From Limoniibacter endophyticus (GTDB lineage: Bacteria; Pseudomonadota; Alphaproteobacteria; Rhizobiales; Rhizobiaceae): a stretch of DNA of 64,000 nt. Positions 33,044 to 40,650 of this stretch are shown one piece after another (within the stretch, counting starts at the first letter, position 1; every line of letters begins with the position of its first letter). The position numbers and the translations under genes are program-made. Location: positions 310,001 through 374,000 of the forward strand of contig NZ_BMZO01000001.1 of the NCBI RefSeq assembly GCF_014652835.1, in the 5' to 3' direction. The notes beneath the pieces were generated by a model. The model did not search any database and had not been told where the DNA came from. It saw nothing but the letters and a program-made list of their open reading frames with translations.

Positions 33044-33571
33044 TCAGACCTTGTCGACCTGAGAAAACTCCAGATCAACGGGCGTCGCGCGACCAAAGAT
33101 CGAAACTTCGACTTTAAGACGCGAACGCTCTTCATCAACCTCCTGAACAACACCGTTAAACGACGCGAACGGACCATCAGAAACGCGGACGTTTTCACCG
33201 ATCTCGAAACTGACCGAATGCTTCGGACGCTCAACACCCTCCTGCACCTGCCCCAGAATGCGATCGGCTTCCGAATCCGGGATAGGAACCGGACGCGAGT
33301 CACCAAGGAAACCGGTGACACGCGGTGTATTCTTGATGAGGCTGAACACCTCGTCGGTCAACTCTGCACGAACCAGAACATAACCGGGAAAAAACTTGCG
33401 CTCCGAATCAACCTTGCGGCCGCGGCGCACTTCGACAACCTTTTCGGTCGGCACGAGAATCTTTTCCAGAAGATGATCAAGACCCTTCTGACGAGCCTTG
33501 TTCTCGATGTCCTCAGCGACCTTCTTTTCGAAATTCGAATAGGCGTTGACGATGTACCAGCGCACTGCCAT
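33044..33571 (-). CDS. nusG: transcription termination/antitermination protein NusG
   Basis: Processivity factor of 175 residues that links RNA polymerase to Rho or to ribosomes. The NGN domain starts MAVRWYIVNAYSNFEKKVAED and contains FPGYVLVRAEL; the C-terminal KOW domain has GPFASFNGVVQEVDEERSRL. A TTG start 13 codons earlier is possible but less like other NusG proteins. It follows secE by 28 bp on the same transcript. Confidence 0.97.
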   Translation of the reverse strand: MAVRWYIVNAYSNFEKKVAEDIENKARQKGLDHLLEKILVPTEKVVEVRRGRKVDSERKFFPGYVLVRAELTDEVFSLIKNTPRVTGFLGDSRPVPIPDSEADRILGQVQEGVERPKHSVSFEIGENVRVSDGPFASFNGVVQEVDEERSRLKVEVSIFGRATPVDLEFSQVDKV

Positions 33572-33599
33572 TTGCGATTCTATCTCCGTCTTGAGCGTT

Positions 33600-33803
33600 T
33601 CAGCGACCAATGCCGAGGATCAGTTCGACAGCAAGGCCCATCAACTGATCGGCAGCGAAGAAGAAGATCGCAGCCAGAAAAGCGAAGATCAGAACCATGA
33701 TCGTCGAAATCATCGTCTCACGACGCGACGGCCACGACACCTTCGCGGTCTCGCTCTTGACCTGCTGAAAGAATACGAATGGATTCTTGGTTTTCGACGC
33801 CAT
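33600..33803 (-). CDS. secE: preprotein translocase subunit SecE
   Basis: Single-membrane-span subunit of the SecYEG channel, 67 residues. The amphipathic helix with the conserved FFQQVKSETAKVSWPSRRE lies at about 11-29, followed by the membrane helix (about 31-60). It is the first gene of the secE-nusG transcript, behind a promoter at 33963-33991 and a leader with a long hairpin. Confidence 0.97.
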   Translation of the reverse strand: MASKTKNPFVFFQQVKSETAKVSWPSRRETMISTIMVLIFAFLAAIFFFAADQLMGLAVELILGIGR

Positions 33804-33912
33804 GACCGCTCATCGAGACGCCGAAACGCCTCACCATTAGCCCGTTACCGGGAAGATTTCCTTAAGGCTCAATCCGCAGCTCGAATCAGCAACGAGATTT
33901 AACCATGAACAC

Positions 33913-33949
33913 AAGGCGCGTAGAACCAATTACAGGCTCTGCGCACCTT
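33913..33949 (-). promoter_or_regulatory. 15-bp hairpin at the 5' end of the secE mRNA
   Basis: Minus-strand AAGGTGCGCAGAGCC pairs with GGTTCTACGCGCCTT around the loop TGTAATT; 14 of 15 positions pair (two as G-U), with one C-A mismatch. It begins about seven bases after the expected transcription start, so it would shield the 5' end of the mRNA. Confidence 0.5.
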
Positions 33950-33962
33950 GATCTGAACCACT

Positions 33963-33991
33963 CAATAATGACGATTCTTCTTTTCCGCAAG
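33963..33991 (-). promoter_or_regulatory. candidate promoter of secE-nusG
   Basis: On the minus strand, CTTGCG (33986-33991) and TTATTG (33963-33968) are 17 bp apart. The -35 matches the alphaproteobacterial CTTG core; the -10 is moderate. Confidence 0.4.
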
Positions 33992-34104
33992 GGTTAAATT
34001 TGCAGATTTACCCAACATCGCGCGAAACGCATAGATGCATGACGTTAATGGCGGATTTGTGACTACGATCCCCCGAACCTTCTGAATGGTGCAGAAAACC
34101 GAAA

Positions 34105-34180
<76 letters not shown>

Positions 34181-34223
34181 TCGCAAGAGGCATTTCAACA
34201 GCGCCTCGTGAAGACAGCGGCTT

Positions 34224-34252
34224 CATAATCCAGTTCGGTTCTCCATGACAAG
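34224..34252 (-). promoter_or_regulatory. candidate promoter of tRNA-Trp
   Basis: Minus-strand CTTGTC (34247-34252) and ATTATG (34224-34229) are 17 bp apart, placing a start about 35 bases upstream of the tRNA. Confidence 0.5.
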
Positions 34253-34297
34253 CCTTTTATGATCCCTTGTCGACAAAAAACTTTGAGTATAGGCGAG

Positions 34298-34960
34298 CTA
34301 CCATCGCCAACCATAGCTGGCGCGGGCCGAAGCTTCCCTTTCATCCCTAGCGGGATTGTTGAGTGTCAGATTGAGATTGACGTTCTGCAACGCATTTTGC
34401 TCAATCGAAAGACTATTTGTCACGTCCGTATTGTTACTCGAGATTGAGCTACGCGCCACGATCGCGGTCTTTGTTTCGGGTACACTGAGGCGCACGGACT
34501 GGGAAGCGTTCGCGTCGTGGCAATAAGCCTCATAGCTGTTACATTGGAGGGTGAGATTGCGCACGACCTCGACGTCGAGTTTCTCAGTTGCAATCCATCG
34601 ACGCATCCGCTTGATGCTGATCTGCCCACGGCCCGATCGTGTGTCTACATTGAGATCGAGTTCGCGACGCACCGTCCGCCCATGCTCCACTGCCTCATCA
34701 ACAGCCCTGCCCCAGACAGCGACGCGAGCGGCATTTTCTACCAACTTGCCGTGCTTGTCAGCAGCAAGGGAAAAATCAGTTCCGCCTGAGGCTTGCCACC
34801 CGTTCTGATAGTTAATGCCACTACGGACTTTATAAGCGCTATCATTGAGCTTGGAGGGCACCCATACATAAGCCCTTTCCTGCGCGACGGTCGAGGAAGA
34901 AAAGTTTGCGACAAACAATGCGAGAGTGGCCATCTGCGCCACTTTACGCGCCTGTTTCAT
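34298..34960 (-). CDS. orphan exported protein, possibly outer-membrane
   Basis: Protein of 220 residues, not recognised. An N-terminal signal peptide (basic start, hydrophobic 10-19, likely cut near residue 27) shows it is exported. The mature part is rich in Asn, Ser and Thr, has one cysteine pair (140 and 147), and ends in alternating polar/hydrophobic stretches closing with the aromatic SYGWRW, which looks like an outer-membrane beta signal. AAGGA precedes the ATG by nine bases. It lies upstream of tRNA-Trp, behind a gap holding an 8+8 palindrome. Function not inferred; a small beta-barrel or a surface protein is possible. Confidence 0.7.
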   Translation of the reverse strand: MKQARKVAQMATLALFVANFSSSTVAQERAYVWVPSKLNDSAYKVRSGINYQNGWQASGGTDFSLAADKHGKLVENAARVAVWGRAVDEAVEHGRTVRRELDLNVDTRSGRGQISIKRMRRWIATEKLDVEVVRNLTLQCNSYEAYCHDANASQSVRLSVPETKTAIVARSSISSNNTDVTNSLSIEQNALQNVNLNLTLNNPARDEREASARASYGWRW

Positions 34961-35535
34961 TTCTGCATATCCTTGGGTTTGTTACGGGATGTCCCATCCG
35001 ACACGCGTCTCAAATCGCGAAGAACCGCCGCAACAGAACAGGAAACGGGGGCGCCGATCCCTGTTCTCGCCATGTTACGATTTTAACATTTCGTAACAGT
35101 ACGTGATAAATGTGATTATCCCGCGGACAATCTATGGCGATATTCAGGCAGAAAAATCCGCTACGGGCTTCTCCCCACGGTTGCTACTTTGCATACCGTG
35201 CCTGAGCGGGCAACCATTATGCCCAGAGAAGAAAGAGCGTGAAACGGTTCCTGATTTTTCGCCCCCCTTAAAGCAGCGGCCGTGTGGAATAACTGGACCT
35301 GTAATTCGAGCCGTAGCAGGCTCGATCTGACCTCCATCACAAGGAATACCCAAATATCGCGTGCGCCATGAGTTTCGAACCGTCGAGCTTCACTCAGGGA
35401 CGGGCCTGAAAGCCAGACAACTGATGCGCTCACGAACCACGCACCTGCATCGATGGCCGTCCTTTGCCGGAAAAGGTCCTGGGGATGTCGGAACGTAACG
35501 CCGCGCAGCTGGTTGAATTCGGAAAGGAGACGATC
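34961..35535. other. gene-free gap with palindrome and hairpins
   Basis: No credible gene. It carries a perfect 8+8 palindrome at 35073-35098, an inverted repeat CACGGT/ACCGTG (35176-35200), and TCGAGCC/GGCTCGA (35306-35325). Open frames of 60-90 codons on either strand have no domain or binding site. It may hold regulatory sites for the exported protein gene or an unrecognised RNA. Confidence 0.35.
35073..35098. promoter_or_regulatory. perfect 8+8 palindrome, candidate operator
   Basis: TGTTACGA and TCGTAACA flank a 10-bp AT-rich centre, 113 bp upstream of the exported protein start. The size and symmetry fit a dimeric repressor site. No matching regulator lies beside it. Confidence 0.45.
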
Positions 35536-35880
35536 ATGCCTGGACTAATTCATAGCCTGATAGCGGAGTTGAAACCGCGATGGCTGCACGACAAGCAGGA
35601 AGAAACCCTGGCGTTTCCCCGCGAGAATCAGGACGATCCGCCTATGCCCGCACCGACCTGGAAACCGGATATCAGCGAACCGCCAATAGAACCGGAGAGC
35701 GACGAGACGGAAGAGATCATACCACCCGTGAAAAGAAGAGAGATTCGCGATCCGGAAAATAATAATCCGCGGCTCCGCCCCAGCCCCCATTCTGTGGCTG
35801 AATCAGGTGACACTCATCCATACCGACAGCGTCAGGAAGAGATTAATACGCTCGACAAACAAGAAACTCGGGCCAGGTAG
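35536..35880 (+). CDS. small proline- and acid-rich hypothetical protein
   Basis: Protein of 114 residues, not recognised. The start at 35536 has an excellent AAGGAG site seven bases upstream; open frame continues 24 codons further up without one. The first 20 residues (MPGLIHSLIAELKPRWLHDK) could be an amphipathic helix; the rest is rich in Pro, Glu, Asp, Arg and Asn and probably disordered. No membrane segment. It ends 80 bp before tRNA-Thr. A real but unclassified small protein is likely; a chance frame cannot be ruled out. Confidence 0.5.
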   Translation: MPGLIHSLIAELKPRWLHDKQEETLAFPRENQDDPPMPAPTWKPDISEPPIEPESDETEEIIPPVKRREIRDPENNNPRLRPSPHSVAESGDTHPYRQRQEEINTLDKQETRAR

Positions 35881-35961
35881 ATCGGACCGACGTGCAAAAC
35901 TGCGTAGCCAGCCACGCTTTCTCTTTACAGCGTCGTAAATTATGCTAGGGAAGCGCCCATT

Positions 35962-36037
35962 GCCCTTGTAGCTCAGCTGGTAGAGCAGCGGTTTTGTAAA
36001 CCGAAGGTCGCGGGTTCGATTCCTGCCGGGGGCACCA
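35962..36037 (+). tRNA. tRNA-Thr (TGT anticodon)
   Basis: Cloverleaf of 76 bases with encoded CCA. The acceptor stem pairs GCCCTTG with the 3' CGGGGGC (with G-U pairs), the D arm is AGCTCAGCTGGTAGAGC, the anticodon loop is TTTGTAA (anticodon TGT) and the T arm has CGGGTTCGATTCCTG. A TATGCT about 20 bp upstream may be its -10. Confidence 0.96.
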
Positions 36038-36052
36038 GTTCTCTTTCACCGT

Positions 36053-36979
36053 TCAATATCCACGTTCGAGTTTCACGATTCCTCGCATCGGCTCCCCCAC
36101 CCGATAGTAGTGCAGATTGGTCGCGATTGCATTGGCCAGCATTTCGACGCGCGTGATGCAGGCGACATGCGGAGTCAAGATAATCTTAGGATGATGCCAG
36201 ATCGGATGATCTTGCGGCAGAGGTTCCGGATCGACGACGTCGAGAAAGGCCGAGCGCAGGTGGTCGTTGTCGAGTGCATTCAAGAGATCGTCTTGCTGGA
36301 GATGCTGTCCACGCCCGGCGTGGACAAGCGATGCACCCTTCGGCAATTGCGCAAACAGCGTCTTGTTCAGGATGCCGCGCGTCTCTTCCGTCAAAGGAAG
36401 CAGGCAAACAAGAATATCGAGAGAGGAAAGAAACGCCGCGATCTGATCCGGCCCATGGAAACACGCTACGCCGTCGATCTCGCGTTTGCTGCGTGCCCAA
36501 CCTGAGCGCTGGAAACCTAAACGCCCCAATATATCAAGCGCTCCCCGCCCAAGTTCGCCAAGCCCCATGACGCCGACGCGACGCTCGCTTGCAGGCGGTG
36601 GAACCGAAACCTGCTTCCAGACGGCAGCTTTCTGCTGCGCGACATAGGCGGGCAGATCGCGGTGGACGCTCAGGACGCCCATCGTCACATATTCCTGCAT
36701 CATTGCAGTCAGCCCGGAATCCACGAGACGAACGAGCGTCGCGCCTTTCGGAACACCCGTTTGAATGAATTGATCGACTCCCGCCCCCACGGAGAAGATG
36801 ATTTCCAGATTGGAGAAGCGCTCGAGGTTTTCTGGTATCTTCCAGGTTAGAAGATAGCGAACGTCACTGGCAGCGAAATCCTCATCCGGCAAGACAAGCC
36901 GTTCGTTCGGCACGATCGCAGCAAAACATTGACGCAGCTTTTCGCCCCGTTCTCTGTCGATATTCGCAAGAAGCGCCAT
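36053..36979 (-). CDS. ghrA: glyoxylate/hydroxypyruvate reductase A-like 2-hydroxyacid dehydrogenase
   Basis: NAD(P)-dependent reductase of 308 residues, close to E. coli GhrA (312). The nucleotide motif GVMGLGELGRGALDIL is central, LVHAGRGQHL gives the catalytic Arg region, LDVVDPEPLP and the catalytic His in ILTPHVACITR follow. GhrA reduces glyoxylate to glycolate or hydroxypyruvate to glycerate. The start at 36979 was chosen over a frame 20 codons longer that overlaps the permease gene. It begins 13 bp after the DppC-like permease, so it is the last gene of the transporter operon. Its place links the imported substrate to a 2-keto acid product. Confidence 0.88.
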   Translation of the reverse strand: MALLANIDRERGEKLRQCFAAIVPNERLVLPDEDFAASDVRYLLTWKIPENLERFSNLEIIFSVGAGVDQFIQTGVPKGATLVRLVDSGLTAMMQEYVTMGVLSVHRDLPAYVAQQKAAVWKQVSVPPPASERRVGVMGLGELGRGALDILGRLGFQRSGWARSKREIDGVACFHGPDQIAAFLSSLDILVCLLPLTEETRGILNKTLFAQLPKGASLVHAGRGQHLQQDDLLNALDNDHLRSAFLDVVDPEPLPQDHPIWHHPKIILTPHVACITRVEMLANAIATNLHYYRVGEPMRGIVKLERGY

Positions 36980-36992
36980 GGTTTTCGAAACC

Positions 36993-37871
36993 CTACATAT
37001 GATCGCTGCGAACGTCGAGCGCGTCGCGCAAGCCGTCACCGATGAAATTAAAACTCGTTACAGCAATGGTGATGGTGATACCCGGAATGATGGCGAGCCA
37101 TGGCGCAGTCGAAAGATATTGCTGCGCGCCATTCAACATGTTGCCCCAGCTCGGCAGTGGCGGCTGAATGCCATAGCCAAGGAAGCTCACATAAGCTTCA
37201 AGCAGGATAGCGCGCGCGACGGTCAAGGTCGCGGCAACAATGATCGGACCCATTGCGTTCGGCAATATCTCACGGAACATGATATGCGCGCTACTCAAGC
37301 CGATCATGCGGCTGGCCTGCACGAAGTCGCGCTCGCGCAGGGAACGCACTTCCGCCTCGACGATACGTGCAACCTCCATCCAACTCGTCAGCGCAATGAT
37401 GACGGTGATCATGATCGGTGTAGGCTGCAGGAGGGCAGCGAGCGCTAGAAGCAGAAAGATTGACGGAAAGGACAGAAACGCGTCGACAAAGCGCATCAAA
37501 GTTGCGCCGATCGCGCCGCCAAAGTACCCCGAAACAACGCCGATGACTGTGCCGACAACGGTAGATAGCAGCATCGCGAAGAAGCCAACGAGCAGCGAAA
37601 TGCGCCCAGCTTCGAGAAGACGCGCGGCAATGTCGCGCCCCAGTGGATCGGTTCCGAGGAAATGATAGCCTGTGAGCGGCGGTGCGAAGCGGGCCCGCAA
37701 GTCGATATAGAGCGAGTCATACGGAAGAAGGTAGGGGCCGATTACACAAGCCAATGTCAGCAAGGTAATCATGACGAGACCGATGATCGCGAGCTTGTGA
37801 CGGGCAAAGCGACGCACGCCACGGCTGCGCCACCACGGCGTGGATGCGGGGGATGTGGCGATAACGCTCAT
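36993..37871 (-). CDS. dipeptide/opine-type ABC transporter permease (DppC-like)
   Basis: Inner-membrane permease of 292 residues with six hydrophobic segments. The N-terminus has the OppC/DppC pattern (RRFARHKLAIIGLVMI) and a periplasmic loop with GTDPLGRDIAARLL; the cytoplasmic coupling loop EAA motif is at REILPNAMGPIIVAA. AGGAAAC lies before the ATG. It pairs with the DppB-like permease 35 bp upstream. Substrate unknown; such systems carry di- and oligopeptides, opines, or amino-acid derivatives. Confidence 0.94.
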   Translation of the reverse strand: MSVIATSPASTPWWRSRGVRRFARHKLAIIGLVMITLLTLACVIGPYLLPYDSLYIDLRARFAPPLTGYHFLGTDPLGRDIAARLLEAGRISLLVGFFAMLLSTVVGTVIGVVSGYFGGAIGATLMRFVDAFLSFPSIFLLLALAALLQPTPIMITVIIALTSWMEVARIVEAEVRSLRERDFVQASRMIGLSSAHIMFREILPNAMGPIIVAATLTVARAILLEAYVSFLGYGIQPPLPSWGNMLNGAQQYLSTAPWLAIIPGITITIAVTSFNFIGDGLRDALDVRSDHM

Positions 37872-37906
37872 GATACTGTTTCCTGCTTATGCGCGTTCAT
37901 GAAGCA

Positions 37907-38857
37907 TCAGCCGACGCGGATGCGTGGATCGACCATTGCGACGAGAAGATCGGCGATGAGATTTCCCAGCAGCACGAGAATGGCTGAGACCATGAGAAGC
38001 CCCATCACAACGGGGTAATCGCTATAGCCAAGACTATCGAGGAAAAGACGTCCCATGCCCGGCCATGTGAAGACGGTCTCGGTGACGAGCGCGCCGCCGA
38101 GGATGCTCGGCAGTTGCATACCAGCCAGCGTGATCATCGGCACCAGCGCGTTGCCTACGACGTGCTTCATCAGCACACGTTTTTCGGTGAGGCCCTTGGC
38201 ACGTGCGGTCTTGACAAAATCCTGGTTGATGACGTCCAGCGTGGCCGTGCGCATGTAGCGACTCCAGATTGCAACGTTGACCAGCGAGAGCACGAGACTT
38301 GGCATGATCAGATGGTGCACATAGTTCAGAAACGAGCCATTGCCGATCGTGTACATGTTACCGGCTGGCAGCCAGCCCAGTTCCAGGGTGAAGATATAGA
38401 TCCCGACGAGGCCGAACCAGAAAGTGGGGATCGACAGGGCGACCATTGCGCCAATCGTGGCGGCATAGTCGAACATTGAGTAGCGGTGCGTTGCACCGCG
38501 AATGCCTATCCACGTACCGATGGCGATCGAAAACGCGGTGGATGTCCCCATTAGAAGCAGAGTAGCGAAAATGTGGCGACCAATGACCTCGAGCACCGGC
38601 TGGCCGTCGCGATAGGAGGTTCCCCAGTCGCCCTGCAGGAGTCGCCAGCCCCACTCGAGATATTGCACCGGCAATGGCCGGTTCAGACCCATCTGCTCGG
38701 CAATGCGATCCATCGCCTCCTGCGTCATACCGGGCGTCAGCGCAAATTGCGAAAGCGGTCCGCCAGGTGTCAAATTGAGCACGGCAAAGCCGATGATCGA
38801 AACGATCACCAGCAGAATGAGGCTCTGCCACAGGCGATTGAGGAGATATCCCGCCAT
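37907..38857 (-). CDS. dipeptide/opine-type ABC transporter permease (DppB-like)
   Basis: Permease of 316 residues with six membrane segments. MAGYLLNRLWQSLILLVIVS and the loop GLNRPLPVQYLEWGWRLLQGDWG are typical of DppB/OppB; the EAA loop is MKHVVGNALVPMITLAGMQ. It follows the substrate-binding protein gene by 73 bp and precedes the DppC-like permease. Together they form the channel of one importer. Confidence 0.94.
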   Translation of the reverse strand: MAGYLLNRLWQSLILLVIVSIIGFAVLNLTPGGPLSQFALTPGMTQEAMDRIAEQMGLNRPLPVQYLEWGWRLLQGDWGTSYRDGQPVLEVIGRHIFATLLLMGTSTAFSIAIGTWIGIRGATHRYSMFDYAATIGAMVALSIPTFWFGLVGIYIFTLELGWLPAGNMYTIGNGSFLNYVHHLIMPSLVLSLVNVAIWSRYMRTATLDVINQDFVKTARAKGLTEKRVLMKHVVGNALVPMITLAGMQLPSILGGALVTETVFTWPGMGRLFLDSLGYSDYPVVMGLLMVSAILVLLGNLIADLLVAMVDPRIRVG

Positions 38858-38930
38858 GATCTGATTCCTGCAATTAATATAAATAGATAGACCGACGGCA
38901 CAGGGAACGTGCCGCCGGCATGTGGCGAAG

Positions 38931-40598
38931 TCAGCTCGCCCAGTAGTAGGCAGCGGTATTCCAGGTATCGATACGCGTATTGATATTCGGCTCTACGCCC
39001 TCGATTCCTTCTTTGCGACCCCTTACCGTCATATTCTGATAGAGTGGCAGAAGCGGAAGATCGGCACGGATTTTCTCCTGCACCTGACGATAAATAGCCT
39101 TGCGGGCTTCCTGGTCGAACGTCTTGCCACCTTCTTCCAATAGCGCGTCCACTTCCGGATTTTTGTACTGGCCATTATTGGCGCCCCGTCCTCCTTGCGC
39201 TGGAATCGCGTCGGAGTGGAACCGGGAGGTGACGTCGGGATCTGCGCCTATCATGAAGATGACACTCACCAGAACGCTGTCGAACTGCGACTGCGTCCAG
39301 AATTCCCCCCACATGACGGCGGGCGGCAGGTTCGATATTTTCATCTCGACGCCGATTTCGGCAAGTGACTGCTGAATGAACTGCTGCGCCTGTTCTCTCA
39401 GATGATTTCCCGACGTCGTGGAATTGGTGAAGGAGAGACGTACGCCGTCCTTCTCGCGAATACCGCCAGCCCCCGGCACCCAACCCGCTTCGTCAAGCAA
39501 CTGCTTGGCCTTCTCCGGATCATATTCCTGCTTTGGAAGGTCCGGATTATAATAGGCCGATTCTTGCGGCATATAGGTTTCCGTGGGCGTCGGCAGACCG
39601 TAATAGAGCGCGTCGATGATCGTCTGCTTGTCGATCGCGGCATATATCGCCTGGCGAACGGCGAGTTCCTTGAACTGCGGACGCTCCAGATTGAGATAGA
39701 CGGACTCGATGCTGGCCGTTGGAACTGTCGTTATGACCTTGCCTGGAAGGGTTTTGGCTTCCTCGTAATTGTCCGGCGTAATATATTGCGAACCGATGAT
39801 GTCGATGTCACCGCTTTTGAACTGTGTGTAGAGGACCGTGAGATCGGGAATATACTTATAGATCAAACGTTCGATATATGGCCCTTCGCCATAATATTCT
39901 GGATTTGCTACGACCTCTATATGATCCCCCGCAACGCGGCTTGCCCATTTGAAAGGGCCAGTACCGATCGGAGCATTATTAAAAGGCGCGGTATTGGGAT
40001 CTTCCGCCTCTCCAAGAATATGTTTAGGAACGATAAAGGTGTCCGCTAGGAACGAAAGATAGGGAGCGAACGCGCTCTCCATTTTCCACGTAATCTCTGT
40101 CGGCGAGACTACAGTGATGTCCTTCACCAGCGTGTGGCCGGTGGTGCGCCAGCTGCGGAAATTCGGGTTGACGATCAGTTCCAGTGTGTATTTGACATCC
40201 TCGGCCGTAAAGGGCGTTCCATCGTGCCATTTCACATCATCCCGTACCTTGACGCGCCAATCCAGGCCGTCCTCGGAAATGCCGCCATTTTCCACGGATG
40301 GCACTTCCGCCGCCAAAGCTGGCTGAAACGAGCCGTCCGGCCCAATGCGAAAGAGAGCGTCAAACAATGAGAAATGAACGCCATCGTCAACTTCGATGCG
40401 CGGCATCAATGGGTTGAACACGGTTGGCTCTTGCGAGAAACCAACGACAATGCGTCCCGTAGGCGTCGCTGGCGGTGTCGCGGCGAAAGCAGGCTTTCCC
40501 AAGAGGGCTGGTGCGAATATGGCAGCAGCGCCGGAAAACCCCATGAACTTGAGGGCGTCGCGGCGAGTGGCGGTGTATCTGGATGGCTGATCGGTCAT
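38931..40598 (-). CDS. family 5 solute-binding protein, Tat-exported
   Basis: Periplasmic binding protein of 555 residues (SBP_bac_5, DppA/OppA type). The leader has a twin-arginine motif TRRDALKF at about 11-18, then a hydrophobic stretch ending AFA near 40, so export by Tat is likely. Family landmarks include the DGLDWRVKVRDDVKWHDGTPF region (about 105-125) and PFNNAPIGTGPFKW. Start preceded by GGGGAA. It lies between the fused ATPase and the permeases. Ligand cannot be told; the operon context points to a peptide-like or hydroxy-amino-acid compound. Confidence 0.94.
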   Translation of the reverse strand: MTDQPSRYTATRRDALKFMGFSGAAAIFAPALLGKPAFAATPPATPTGRIVVGFSQEPTVFNPLMPRIEVDDGVHFSLFDALFRIGPDGSFQPALAAEVPSVENGGISEDGLDWRVKVRDDVKWHDGTPFTAEDVKYTLELIVNPNFRSWRTTGHTLVKDITVVSPTEITWKMESAFAPYLSFLADTFIVPKHILGEAEDPNTAPFNNAPIGTGPFKWASRVAGDHIEVVANPEYYGEGPYIERLIYKYIPDLTVLYTQFKSGDIDIIGSQYITPDNYEEAKTLPGKVITTVPTASIESVYLNLERPQFKELAVRQAIYAAIDKQTIIDALYYGLPTPTETYMPQESAYYNPDLPKQEYDPEKAKQLLDEAGWVPGAGGIREKDGVRLSFTNSTTSGNHLREQAQQFIQQSLAEIGVEMKISNLPPAVMWGEFWTQSQFDSVLVSVIFMIGADPDVTSRFHSDAIPAQGGRGANNGQYKNPEVDALLEEGGKTFDQEARKAIYRQVQEKIRADLPLLPLYQNMTVRGRKEGIEGVEPNINTRIDTWNTAAYYWAS

Positions 40599-40650
40599 GC
40601 GAATGTTCCCCTAGCTTTTTACAGTTCGTCAGACGATTTGCGTATTGATT

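Larger units (their letters stand above)
33804..34104 (-). other. secE-nusG leader and promoter region
   Basis: Gene-free stretch between tRNA-Trp and secE. It contains the promoter candidate at 33963-33991, a 15-bp stem at 33913-33949, the palindrome CCCGTTACCGGG (33841-33852, a 4-bp stem with a GNRA loop on the minus strand) and a further 6-bp stem close to the secE start. The leader of secE mRNA is therefore highly structured. Confidence 0.5.

Noticed and set aside
35103-35330. 75-codon plus-strand open frame and an overlapping 90-codon minus-strand frame (35161-35433)
   Set aside because: No ribosome binding site, no domain, and they overlap several hairpins; chance frames more likely.
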